Source: Nostoc sp. NIES-4103 (GTDB lineage: Bacteria; Cyanobacteriota; Cyanobacteriia; Cyanobacteriales; Nostocaceae). Taken from it: a stretch of DNA of 64,000 nt. A model generated the notes under the pieces. That model was not told where the DNA came from and searched no databases. It saw only the letters and a program-made list of their open reading frames with translations. Positions 36,256 through 45,600 of the stretch are shown here, piece by piece. The number at the start of each line of letters is the position of its first letter. The stretch's first letter is position 1. The position numbers and the translations under genes were made by a program. The stretch is taken from contig NZ_AP018288.1 of NCBI RefSeq assembly GCF_002368335.1, forward strand, positions 2,584,208 to 2,648,207. Reading direction: 5' to 3'.

Positions 36256-36654
36256 ATGGCTGGATGCGAAGCTTATCATAAATGTTTTAAGTTTCAAACT
36301 GGCAACACTAAAGCTTGGACAGAAAGTGCTGGTTGTAACTTCAGCCAAGCCAGTGGCGAGCGAGTCTACAAACAGCGTATTACCTTCCCTGAAAAATTTA
36401 CGGAGTCTGTCCCGACAGTAACCGTTTCCCTAGCAGGTGACTACGGACTTCATCAGCGTATAAAACCTCAAGTGAACAACGTTGATAGCAGTGGGTTTGA
36501 TTTAGAGTACGTTACTAGTTCTGATACCAAAGTATGTGGAGTCTTCGTTTCTTGGATAGCTATAGAGCGTACCAACTTGTCTAACAAAAATGTTGTTTTA
36601 AACCAAATTAATCAAATATATACCTACGTACACTCTTGGTGTAACAACAATTAA
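36256..36654 (+). CDS. H-type lectin domain protein
   Basis: A 132-residue protein with no signal peptide, after a good ribosome-binding site (AAAGGAGAAAC). The core matches the H-type lectin fold of snail agglutinins and discoidin C-termini: RITFPEKFTESVPTVTVSLAGDY, then VDSSGFDLEYVTSSDT, then VCGVFVSWIAIE. The order F-P-F--P-V-VS, GF-L, SWIAI is the family signature. H-type lectins usually form trimers or hexamers and bind GalNAc-like sugars. Five cysteines are present (Cys4, 10, 27, about 93 and 128). Secretion is not obvious, so it may act inside the cell or leave by another route. It is a single-gene unit. Confidence 0.72.
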   Translation: MAGCEAYHKCFKFQTGNTKAWTESAGCNFSQASGERVYKQRITFPEKFTESVPTVTVSLAGDYGLHQRIKPQVNNVDSSGFDLEYVTSSDTKVCGVFVSWIAIERTNLSNKNVVLNQINQIYTYVHSWCNNN

Positions 36655-36896
36655 GAGAATGTTTCAAAGTTATTTTGAATACTCAAATCCTGACTTAAGG
36701 GAAGTGGGAAACTTGGGGCCCTACGATCGCTTTCTAGGAGTAACAGCCGTCTTGGGGAAACCCCAACACGGTGTAACCTCAGCAAAACCAACGAAAAATT
36801 TCTTCCCCTGCTCCCCTGTTCAACAGCTCTCCTGCCCAATTGAGTCATTCGCGCTTTAAACTAATTATTGACCTCACCGCTTCTGTGATACTGTCC
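36655..36896. other. Spacer before hisD
   Basis: It contains CCGTCTTGGGGAAACCCCAACACGG (about 36749-36774), a short hairpin related to the CATGGGGGAGACCCCCAAGACCGCG repeats at 32630. The hisD reading frame extends upstream to 36840 from a TTG, but that part is not HisD-like. Confidence 0.5.
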
Positions 36897-38177
36897 ATGC
36901 AACTACTTCAAACTACCGACAAAGATTTTTCTGCCAGATTCAAAACCCTTGTTAGCGATCGCCGGGAAGCCACAGTTGATGTCAGTGGGACAGTACGCGA
37001 GATTCTTTTTGATGTCAAGGTGCGTGGAGATGCCGCAGTCAAGGAGTATACTAGCCGTTTTGACCATTACAATCCAGAGTCTTTGCATCTGAGCGCCAGC
37101 TTGATTGCCGAACAAGCAGCACAATGTCCGGCCGATGTCAAGGCAGCTCTAGAACTAGCTGCCCAAAGAATTACAGCTTTTCATCAAAAACAACTACCGC
37201 AAGATATTGGCTATACCGATACAGTCGGGGTAAAGCTGGGATTGAATTGGGTAGCCTTGTCTCAAGTGGGAATTTATGTACCTGGAGGACGGGCCAGCTA
37301 TCCTAGTTCTTTGTTGATGAACGCCCTACCCGCCAAAATTGCAGGTGTAGAACGCATTGTCATGACAGTACCAATGCCTGGCGGTGAACTTAATCCCGTG
37401 GTGCTGGCTGCTGCCCAAATTGCTGGTGTTACAGAAATATACAGCATTGGTGGAGCGCAAGCGATCGCTGCATTAGCCTATGGTACAGAAAGCATTGCCC
37501 CTGTAGATAAAATTGTTGGCCCTGGTAATGCTTATGTTGCTGAAGCTAAACGTCAAGTATTTGGTACAGTTGGTATTGATAGTATCGCCGGGCCTTCAGA
37601 AATTCTCGTAGTAGCTGACAGTCACAATAACCCAGACTGGATAGCCTGGGATTTATTATCGCAAGCAGAACACGATCCTAGCGCCCAATCAATTTTGATT
37701 ACTGATTCCGAACCTTTCGCACAGCAGGTAATAACAGCAGTCGAGCAAATTCTCACCACTCTACCCACCAAACAAGTCGCCGCTGCCAGTTGGCAAAACC
37801 ATGCAGCCGTGATTATTGTCAGCGATGTAGCACAAAGTATACCACTACTCAATCAACTAGCTCCAGAACATGTAGAACTGTGCGTAGATAACCCACAACT
37901 GCTTGCCAATCAAATTAAGTGTGCTGGTAGTCTGTTTTTGGGACGCCATACCCCAGAAGCCATTGGCGATTATTTAGGAGGCCCCAACCATGTGCTACCT
38001 ACTGCGCGTTCTGCCCGCTTTGCCTCTGGCTTGAGTGTCTACGACTTTCTCAAGCGGATAACTTATTTAGAATGCAATCAACAAGCGTTGCAGACAATCG
38101 GTGAAGCAGCCGTGACGCTAGCACAAGCAGAAGGTTTACCCGCCCATGCCGGTAGTGTATCTGTGCGTTTGCAATAG
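36897..38177 (+). CDS. hisD: Histidinol dehydrogenase
   Basis: HisD, 426 residues, which oxidises L-histidinol to L-histidine with two NAD molecules in the last two steps of histidine synthesis. Family motifs are YVPGGRASYPSSLLMNALPA, VDKIVGPGNAYVAEAKRQVFG, IDSIAGPSEILVVAD, the zinc-site QAEHDPSAQ, the catalytic APEHVELC and PHVLPTA-like GGPNHVLPTARSARFASGLSVYDFLK. Length is normal. The ATG at 36897 (MQLLQTTDKDF) was chosen over the TTG at 36840 because family members begin here. No other his genes lie nearby, as is usual in cyanobacteria, where his genes are scattered. Confidence 0.97.
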   Translation: MQLLQTTDKDFSARFKTLVSDRREATVDVSGTVREILFDVKVRGDAAVKEYTSRFDHYNPESLHLSASLIAEQAAQCPADVKAALELAAQRITAFHQKQLPQDIGYTDTVGVKLGLNWVALSQVGIYVPGGRASYPSSLLMNALPAKIAGVERIVMTVPMPGGELNPVVLAAAQIAGVTEIYSIGGAQAIAALAYGTESIAPVDKIVGPGNAYVAEAKRQVFGTVGIDSIAGPSEILVVADSHNNPDWIAWDLLSQAEHDPSAQSILITDSEPFAQQVITAVEQILTTLPTKQVAAASWQNHAAVIIVSDVAQSIPLLNQLAPEHVELCVDNPQLLANQIKCAGSLFLGRHTPEAIGDYLGGPNHVLPTARSARFASGLSVYDFLKRITYLECNQQALQTIGEAAVTLAQAEGLPAHAGSVSVRLQ

Positions 38178-38874
38178 GAGAAGGGGAAGGTTGAGGGGGA
38201 AGGGGAAAGTTGAAACCAAGGTTTTGGCAAGTAAATATTGGCAAGTAGATAAAAGTTTAAGATTGCAACCGAACAATTACTTTTTTCCTTTCCCCTTCTT
38301 TTGCTTTGAACAATTACTTCTTCCCCTTCCCCTTCCCCCTCAGATTTTAGATACTCCTGAGCCTGTATACCTACAAGTTCAGGGAACAGATATCTTAATT
38401 CCTGTTAAGCAATAACAGGATATTCAAGCAGGGAATTCAGGTAATAATCGTCAAAAGTTATGTTCTCGATATAGATTACATAATTTTTTCGACTTGCCAT
38501 GCTTTGTATTTAATTAGACTTATTGTATAAATCTTTTTTTGTCTCACGCAAAGGCTTTTCAGCACTTAGCACTTTGCTATACTTTCTCGCCTACTCTGGA
38601 AAGAAAATACATCGTTAGCTCAAACTGCGAGTTAGGAGAGGTACTTCTGTCGATAAAATCCTTAACCGCTGATCAGTCATTAGTTATCAATCATTAGGCA
38701 TATTTATGTCTGCAAGTTAACTCATGGAAGAGAAAGTTAATAACAACTATATCTTTAGCCAGATGTACCTGGCATTTGTTGCGTGTTGTATTGGAACCAT
38801 ATTAGAGGAGCAAGTAAAAGAGGACAAACAAGTTTCTTCACTCATTATATTAATAATACAAGGAGGAATCAAGT
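38178..38874. other. Intergenic region with G/A-rich and C/T-rich repeats
   Basis: Directly after hisD there is GGAGAAGGGGAAGG-type repeat sequence (38176-38212). Its complement, CTTCCCCTTCCCC, is at about 38290-38340, so the two could form a long hairpin that might end hisD transcription. Bases 38340-38415 have a short open stretch (LDTPEPVYLQVQGTDILIP) without a start codon of its own and unrecognised. The rest is A+T-rich, with the promoter for the glycosyltransferase. Confidence 0.5.
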
Positions 38875-40158
38875 TTGATTACTCAAGCAAAAAATCCTGA
38901 AAACAAACAATTAGACAAAGTTGAAGTTTCAAAAATTCAAGAAGAGCAAGTGAATTTAGAACTGGCAAGCTTCAACAATGAATTAACTGATGATGGACAA
39001 AATTTAAAAATAGCACAAATAGCAGCACCTTGGTTTTCTATACCTCCAAGAGATTATGGTGGAACAGAAGCAGTTATCAGTAATTTAAGTGAAGAGCTAG
39101 TCAACCAAGGACATAATGTTACTCTTTTTGCATCAGGAGATTCAAAGACAAGGGGAGAATTAAAATCTTACATAGAAACTTCACTTTCTATGCAAAAAAT
39201 TCCTTGGACTAACTATCTTGAAGCTGAATATCACATGATTAACAGCTTTAGAGAAATTGCACACAATCCACACAAGTATGATATTGTACATACTCATCTT
39301 TCCTCTGCATCAGACCTAATTATCTTGAAACTTGCATCTCAGATAGCAGTGCCGCATATATGCACTATACACAGTAATTTTCCCTTTGATAGAAGAGAAA
39401 ATTATGTAGGTGAGGGAGATAAATACTATTTTACTTGGGCTGATAATACTCCTCTCATTGCTATCAGTGATAGAGCCAAGGAAAACATGATGAGAGATTC
39501 CCAACTCCCTTTAAATCTTATCGGAGTTATCCCTCATGGTTTACCAGATAATCATTTCGTACAAGGAGAAATATCACCCAAAAGAAATCTGGTTTGGATT
39601 GGTAGAATCGTTAAAGATAAAGGAACCAAATATGCAATAGAGGCTGCAATTAAAACAAAAACAAAAATTATTCTTGCAGGGATAGTAGATAATTATTTAT
39701 CTGATCATATCGATTATTTCTATCAAGAAATCCTGCCATTAATAGAAGCACATCCAGATTATGTAGAATATATAGGCCCGGTCAGTAATGAGCAAAAAAT
39801 AGAGTTGTTAAAAAGTTCATACTGCTTTTTAAATCCTATACAATGGGAGGAGCCATTTGGATTGGTGATGATTGAAGCTATGGCTTGCGGTTGTCCTGTT
39901 ATTTCTTTTAATAGAGGAGCAGCTAAAGAGTTAATTAAACCAGGAATAAATGGAGATTTTGCAGCATCCGTTGATGAAATGGTTGCAAAGATTGAATCAG
40001 TAGGAAATAACATTGACCGAAAACAGATGGTTAAAGATACTTGGAATAACTATTCTGTTAAAACAATGGCGAAGCGTTATGTGTTGAAATATCAAGAAGT
40101 TATTAATTTTTATCAAAAGCTTGGTTATTCACAAAGCATTCAGACCAAATCACTATAG
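38875..40158 (+). CDS. Glycosyltransferase family 4 protein
   Basis: A 427-residue GT-B fold glycosyltransferase. The acceptor-side domain has IAQIAAPWFSIPPRDYGGTEAVISNLSEELVNQGH (residues about 44-78), the classic GT4 glycine loop. The nucleotide-sugar side has NLVWIGRIVKDKGTKYAIEAA and the catalytic E-x7-E motif EEPFGLVMIEAMACGCPVI. The start is TTG, supported by a strong AGGAGGAA seven bases upstream (38861-38868). The first 40 residues are a charged, low-similarity extension. Donor and acceptor sugars cannot be named. The neighbouring gene, facing it, is a flavin-dependent halogenase, which raises the possibility of glycosylated natural-product synthesis, but they are not in one operon. 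Confidence 0.9.
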   Translation: MITQAKNPENKQLDKVEVSKIQEEQVNLELASFNNELTDDGQNLKIAQIAAPWFSIPPRDYGGTEAVISNLSEELVNQGHNVTLFASGDSKTRGELKSYIETSLSMQKIPWTNYLEAEYHMINSFREIAHNPHKYDIVHTHLSSASDLIILKLASQIAVPHICTIHSNFPFDRRENYVGEGDKYYFTWADNTPLIAISDRAKENMMRDSQLPLNLIGVIPHGLPDNHFVQGEISPKRNLVWIGRIVKDKGTKYAIEAAIKTKTKIILAGIVDNYLSDHIDYFYQEILPLIEAHPDYVEYIGPVSNEQKIELLKSSYCFLNPIQWEEPFGLVMIEAMACGCPVISFNRGAAKELIKPGINGDFAASVDEMVAKIESVGNNIDRKQMVKDTWNNYSVKTMAKRYVLKYQEVINFYQKLGYSQSIQTKSL

Positions 40159-40295
40159 TAATCCTAGTTTATCAGTAGTTATCAAGTATCATCAATTTTT
40201 AATTGAGGCTGTCACTAGTCAATAGTGCAAAAATTTTCCAGTATAGCTGCGTTTTGGCTTGGTGAAGTGACAATTCTGTGTCAGTTTTGCTAACG

Positions 40296-41936
40296 CTAAT
40301 CAACATTCAAAAAACTTATATTCTCGATTTTTTCACCCTTTTTCAGGATAGCTTTATTTTTGCTGCTTTCGACTAGATAATTTAAATAGTTATATTGAGA
40401 TGGTAAAGTAGCACTCAAATACTCAGCTTTCTGTTTAATTTCATTAAATATAGACACAGCATTGTGGTCATCGATCAGATCTAAAATAGGTAGACTGGCT
40501 TCAGGCATGTAGTTTAACCCAAGCAACATCACAGAATAAGAGTAAGACTCGAAACCATGATAGTTTTGATTGATGTTCTTGTTGTTTGGAAGTCTACTTT
40601 TCCACAGCCTTAACCTTTCACGCAGTTCTTCTGAGACTACGATATCTTGCTTGGTAGCCTTCCAGAATGGTGTGTCGGCTCGATCGCTAGCATAATAATG
40701 GAGTATCAAAAAGTCCCGTACACCATCTATACAATTAGCGATCGCCTGATTATAGCTGCGGATTAGATCCTCGTTGAAGGATTTGTCTGGGAAGTGGCTG
40801 ACTAACTCTTCGATTCCATGCTGAATAAAGAATATTCCGGTAGACTCTAGCGGTTCTACAAAACCACTAGAAAGACCAATAGCCACGCAATTTTTCACCC
40901 ATGAATTCCTGTTGCGTCCTATCCTCATCTTGATATGCAAAGCCTTGCAATTATCAGCAGCTTCTCCTAGATGCTTGCGAAATTCTTCTTGCGCTGCTTG
41001 TTTTGAGATAAAGGCACTTGAGTAAACATATCCTGTACCTGCTCGTCCGTAAAGAGGTATATTCCATACCCAACCAGAACTTAACGCCGTTACAGTCGTG
41101 TAAGGATTGATACCATCTTTTGCCATATTGGTTGGTATTTGCATAGCGATCGCACTATCGCACAGTAACGACTCTGAAAAAGAAATGAATGGTTCATCTA
41201 AAGCTTGGTTGATTAATAAACCACTAAAACCAGTACAGTCTATGAATAAATCTCCACTAATCTTGCCATGCTTTTTAGCCTTAATGCAATCTATACTACC
41301 ATCTTCTCTTAAACCGACTTCGACTACATCATCAACAATCAGCTTTACACCCCTGTGCATTGCATAATCTTTCAGAAATTTAGCAAGCAGTTTAGCATCA
41401 AAATGATAAGCGTATGGGTACTGAACTTTTAAATTTGCGAGTACATCTTTTTCTTGGTTTTTCTCTTGACTAAATAACTTTTGAACTTTATCATCAAAAA
41501 CTTGTCCATTGAAATACCTGGGTGACTTTTGATTATCGCACAATGTCGGAATTAAAAAGCACGAATAATCGAATGCATCCTGTTCTTTCTTCATTTTGAG
41601 CCACCATTCTGAGACATCAAACCCATCTACTACTTCATATCTTTGAAAAGGGTGATAAAAGTGTCGTGCCTGGGCGTTCCAATTCACAAATTTGATGGCC
41701 ATTTTATATGTAGCTTTACATTTTGGCATCCATTCATATTCTGGCAAACCGAGAAAATCAAAGAATAATTTCATAGTGCTAAATGTTGCTTCACCAACAC
41801 TAATTGTTGTTAAGTTAGATGACTCAACTAAAGTAATCTGCATATTTTTATTGAAAGCTTTAATTAGATAGGCCGCTGTCATCCACCCTGCGGTACCACC
41901 ACCTACTATCACAATACTTTCTATGTTCTTTATCAT
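40296..41936 (-). CDS. Flavin-dependent (tryptophan-type) halogenase
   Basis: A 546-residue enzyme of the PrnA/RebH family, which uses FADH2, O2 and halide to halogenate an aromatic substrate. Diagnostic features are the FAD motif GGGTAGW (residues 12-18), the catalytic lysine Lys78 in ATYKMAIKFVNW, the halogenase motif W289xW291xIP (GWVWNIP), the active-site Glu364 in EPLESTGI and the GDLFIDCTGFSGLLI segment. Length is normal and nothing is missing, so it is predicted active. A ribosome-binding site AAAGGAAAG precedes the ATG. No NRPS, PKS or flavin reductase gene is in the window; the reductase can be supplied in trans. The substrate may be tryptophan, another indole or a phenolic. Confidence 0.92.
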   Translation of the reverse strand: MIKNIESIVIVGGGTAGWMTAAYLIKAFNKNMQITLVESSNLTTISVGEATFSTMKLFFDFLGLPEYEWMPKCKATYKMAIKFVNWNAQARHFYHPFQRYEVVDGFDVSEWWLKMKKEQDAFDYSCFLIPTLCDNQKSPRYFNGQVFDDKVQKLFSQEKNQEKDVLANLKVQYPYAYHFDAKLLAKFLKDYAMHRGVKLIVDDVVEVGLREDGSIDCIKAKKHGKISGDLFIDCTGFSGLLINQALDEPFISFSESLLCDSAIAMQIPTNMAKDGINPYTTVTALSSGWVWNIPLYGRAGTGYVYSSAFISKQAAQEEFRKHLGEAADNCKALHIKMRIGRNRNSWVKNCVAIGLSSGFVEPLESTGIFFIQHGIEELVSHFPDKSFNEDLIRSYNQAIANCIDGVRDFLILHYYASDRADTPFWKATKQDIVVSEELRERLRLWKSRLPNNKNINQNYHGFESYSYSVMLLGLNYMPEASLPILDLIDDHNAVSIFNEIKQKAEYLSATLPSQYNYLNYLVESSKNKAILKKGEKIENISFLNVD

Positions 41937-42630
41937 ATGAATCTTTCCTTTAAAATATTAAAGAATAACTTTTCAATTTTGCGATATCCAAAATTAATTT
42001 GATATTTTAAGCTAATAACTATTTTTTATACTAAAAAAGATAATTTGTAGTTATTGGGAAATGAGATAATTATCAAGCTTTCAGCATTATTAATTAATAA
42101 AACTTTAAAATGGCTATTTTGAAATAATTTGGTGTCTTAGTGTCTTAGTGGTAAAAATAAAAAAGACGCGAAGACACAAATAAGACAAGTGTTTGGATTC
42201 ATTTTGTTCTAGGGAGTTCATAATGAGTAATTTGCATTTATTTAATGTAGTGGCAGATTAAGTTAGAATTTACAATTGCCAATTTATGAATAACAGTAAA
42301 ATACCGTATTCAAAGCATTATTAACTCTAATTATTACTGGTTATAGCCACGAAAAATTTTTAATGTCAATAGTAGAATTAATAATTTAAAATGTAGAATC
42401 TTGTTGACAATAATGGCTTAAATGTAGATATGATAGGGATTTCCAGACCATATGGTATGATTTTAGACGCATCTTGGCTCAATACCGAGATGCCTTGGGA
42501 CATCGGCTAATCAATGCTTTTGAGTGCAACCTGAAAGACAGCACATCTGACTGAGAGGAAAAGACTCTCGAAGAAATACGATGAAATGAGTGAGAAGCAG
42601 TAACTCTGACCATAATAAGGGGTAAACATT
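41937..42630. other. Long intergenic region between halogenase and hybrid kinase
   Basis: 694 bases, A+T-rich to about 42420. Bases about 42130-42190 carry GTGTCTTAGTGTCTTAGTGG with a partly complementary AAGACGCGAAGACACAAA, a copy of the repeat seen at 4186-4228. A short plus-strand open stretch at about 42450-42553 (RRILAQYRDALGHRL) looks protein-like but has no start codon and no recognised relative. A GGGG ribosome-binding-like site precedes the GTG of the kinase. Confidence 0.4.
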
Positions 42631-45600
42631 GTGACAGAGCCAATCACAACAGACGTGCTGGAAGGCTTATTTGCAGGCGATGGGGAAATGTGTGCATTAA
42701 TGCGATCGCACGACTGGTCACAAACACCCCTCGGCCCTGTCAAGCAATGGCCGCAAAGTTTACGAACTACAGTCAGTATTCTTTTGTCTACGCGTCACCC
42801 GATGGTTCTGTTTTGGGGCCCAGACTTGGTACAATTTTATAATGATGGATATCGTCCTAGCTTAGGAGCGCACAAACACCCCCAAGCCCTTGGACAGCGA
42901 GGTTCAGATTGCTGGACTGAAATTTGGCACATTATCGGGCCACAAATCCATAGTGTGATGACCCAAGGACAAGAGACTTGGCATGAAGACCAACTTGTCC
43001 CCTTTGATCGCAATGGTTACTTTGAAGAAATTTACTTCACCTATAGCTACAGTCCAGTCCGCGACGAAACGGGAAAAGTCGGTGGGACACTGGTAGTTTG
43101 CACTGAGACTACTGGGCGAGTATTGAGCGATCGCCGCTTGCAGACGTTGCGGCAACTGGGTGCAAATGTTATGCAAGCCAAAACTGTGGAGAAAGCCTGT
43201 GAGATTGCCACAGATAGCTTGTCTATTAATCCTTATGACATCCCGTTTGCTTTATTGTATCTGGTAGAAACCAATGGTCAACAGGCAAAGTTGATTAGCA
43301 CCACAGGCATTGAGAAGGGAACTGATAAAAGCCCCATTCAAGTCAACTTGACACAAAATGATGTCTGGGGTTTAGCGCAAGTATGCCAAACAGGGCAAGC
43401 AATGCTAGTGGATGACTTACAGACTCGATTCCATAATTTGCCTGGGGGAGTGTGGAATACGCCTCCATCGGCTGCTTTGGTGATGCCAATCACGCAACCA
43501 GGACAGCAACAAGCCTTAGCCGGATTGCTTGTCATGGGTATCAGTCCGTGTCGCGCCTTTGATGATGAGTACCGGGGATTTTTTGATTTGGTTGGCAATA
43601 GTATAGCAACAGCGATCGCTAATGCCCGTACCTATGAAGCCGAACGCCAACGATCACAAGCTTTAGCAGAGATAGATCGCGCCAAAACCGATTTTTTTAG
43701 CAATGTCTCCCATGAGTTTCGCACGCCGCTCACCTTAATACTAGCGCCAGTGGAGGATGCCTTAGCTGACACAGAAACCCCATTATCGCCCAAGCAACGC
43801 GATCGCCTAGAAACAGTACAACGTAATGGCTTGCGGTTGCTGAAACTGGTGAATACACTCCTTGATTTTTCGCGCATTGAAGCCGGACGCGTTCAGGCAG
43901 TGTATGAGCCAACCGACTTGGCTAGAACTACAACAGAACTTGCTAGCACCTTTCGCTCGTTGATTGAACGTGCTGGCATGTCTTTGGTAGTAGAATGTCC
44001 GCCTTTGCCCGAAGAGATTTACGTTGATCGGGAAATGTGGGAAAAAATTGTGTTGAATCTGTTATCCAATGCCTTTAAGTTTACCTTGAGTGGAACAATT
44101 AGCGTGCGTTTGCAGAGTTTTGGCGATCGCGTTGAACTGGCAATTGCAGATACAGGCATTGGCATTCCACCAGACGAAATTAGCCATTTATTTGAGCGCT
44201 TCCACCGCGTTAAAGGTGCCCAAGGTCGCAGTTTTGAAGGCTCAGGCATTGGCTTATCCCTAGTGGAGGAGTTGGTGAAACTCCACGGTGGCAGTATCCA
44301 TGTCACCAGTCAATTGGCACAGGGTAGTTGCTTCACCGTCTCCATTCCCACCGGATTTGCTCATCTGCCCAGCCAGCGCATTAATGCATCTCGCACACTG
44401 ACATCAACGGCCATAGGAGCCACACCTTATGTTGAAGAAGCATGGCGCTGGCTAGCAAAAGGAGCAGATGGGGGAGATGAGGGAGATGGGGGAGATAGGG
44501 AAGATGAGGAAGTATATTTATTCACCTCATCCCCCTCATCCTCCTCATCCCCCTCATCCCCCTCATCCTCCTCATCCCCCTCATCCCCCTCATCCCCCTC
44601 ATCCTCCTCATCCCCCTCATCCCCCTCATCCCCCCCAGCCCATATTCTCGTGGTCGATGACAATGCTGATATGCGAGACTACGCTAAGCGGCTGCTGGGG
44701 CAACGATATCAAGTAGAAGCTGTAGAAGATGGTATGGCGGCGCTGACTGCTATTCGTCAACGGCTTCCTGATTTGATTTTGACTGACATGATGATGCCTC
44801 GCTTAGATGGCTTTGAGCTATTGCACAAACTACGGGCCAATCCCCAAACACGAGAACTGCCAATTATCCTGCTATCTGCCCGTGCTGATGAGGAAGCCCG
44901 CATTCAAGGACTGGAAGCCGGAGCGGATGATTACCTGACTAAGCCCTTCTCTAACCGTGAACTGCTGGCACGAGTCGAAGTTAATTTAAAGATGGCTCAG
45001 ATCCGCAAACAAGCAGCTTTGCGAGAACAAGCATTACGCTTGGTTGCCGAAACAGCCCAGCAAGAAGCTAAGGCAACTTTTGAAAAGTTAAACCAGATTT
45101 TGGAAAGTATGACCGATGCTTTTGTGGCACTGGATCAAGACTGGCGGATTATCTACCAAAATGCTGCCGCAGAACTAATTAACAATGGCAAGCCCCGCAG
45201 CCAAGTGTTAGGTAAAACCCATTGGGAAGAATGGCCCGCCTCGGTGGGAAGTGCCTTAGAACATAACTACCGACAAGCAATGAGCCTTCAAGTTGCTGTT
45301 CACTTTGAACATCGCTATTATTCCCCTCCTGATTATGATGTCTGGCTGGAAATTCATGCTTATCCAACCAAAGAAGGTTTAGGAATTTTCTTTCGTGATA
45401 TTACAGAGCGTAAACAGGCACAAGCAGCTTTATTGGCAAGTCAGCTCCAGCTTCAGCAGCAATTGGCTGAAATTGAAGCAATTTATCAGTCAGCCCCCAT
45501 TGGTTTAAACGTCTTAGATGCCAACCTCCGCTTTATACGAATCAACCAGCGTCTTGCTGAAATCAATGGGCTTCCCGTTGAGGCACATATCGGGCGGACG

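Noticed and set aside
36659..36859. Short frames on both strands between the lectin gene and hisD
   Set aside because: They cross a dispersed hairpin repeat, have no family resemblance and no credible start.
38146..38415. An 89-codon frame overlapping the end of hisD
   Set aside because: It is out of frame with hisD, passes through G/A- and C/T-rich repeat sequence and has no ribosome-binding site. Only its last 20 or so codons look protein-like.
43338..43912. Minus-strand frames inside the hybrid kinase
   Set aside because: They are antisense shadows of the GAF and HisKA region, with improbable composition.
44427..44716. Frames encoding Asp-Glu-Gly or Pro-His repeats in the kinase gene
   Set aside because: These are other readings of the CTCATCCCC repeat array inside a clearly functional gene.
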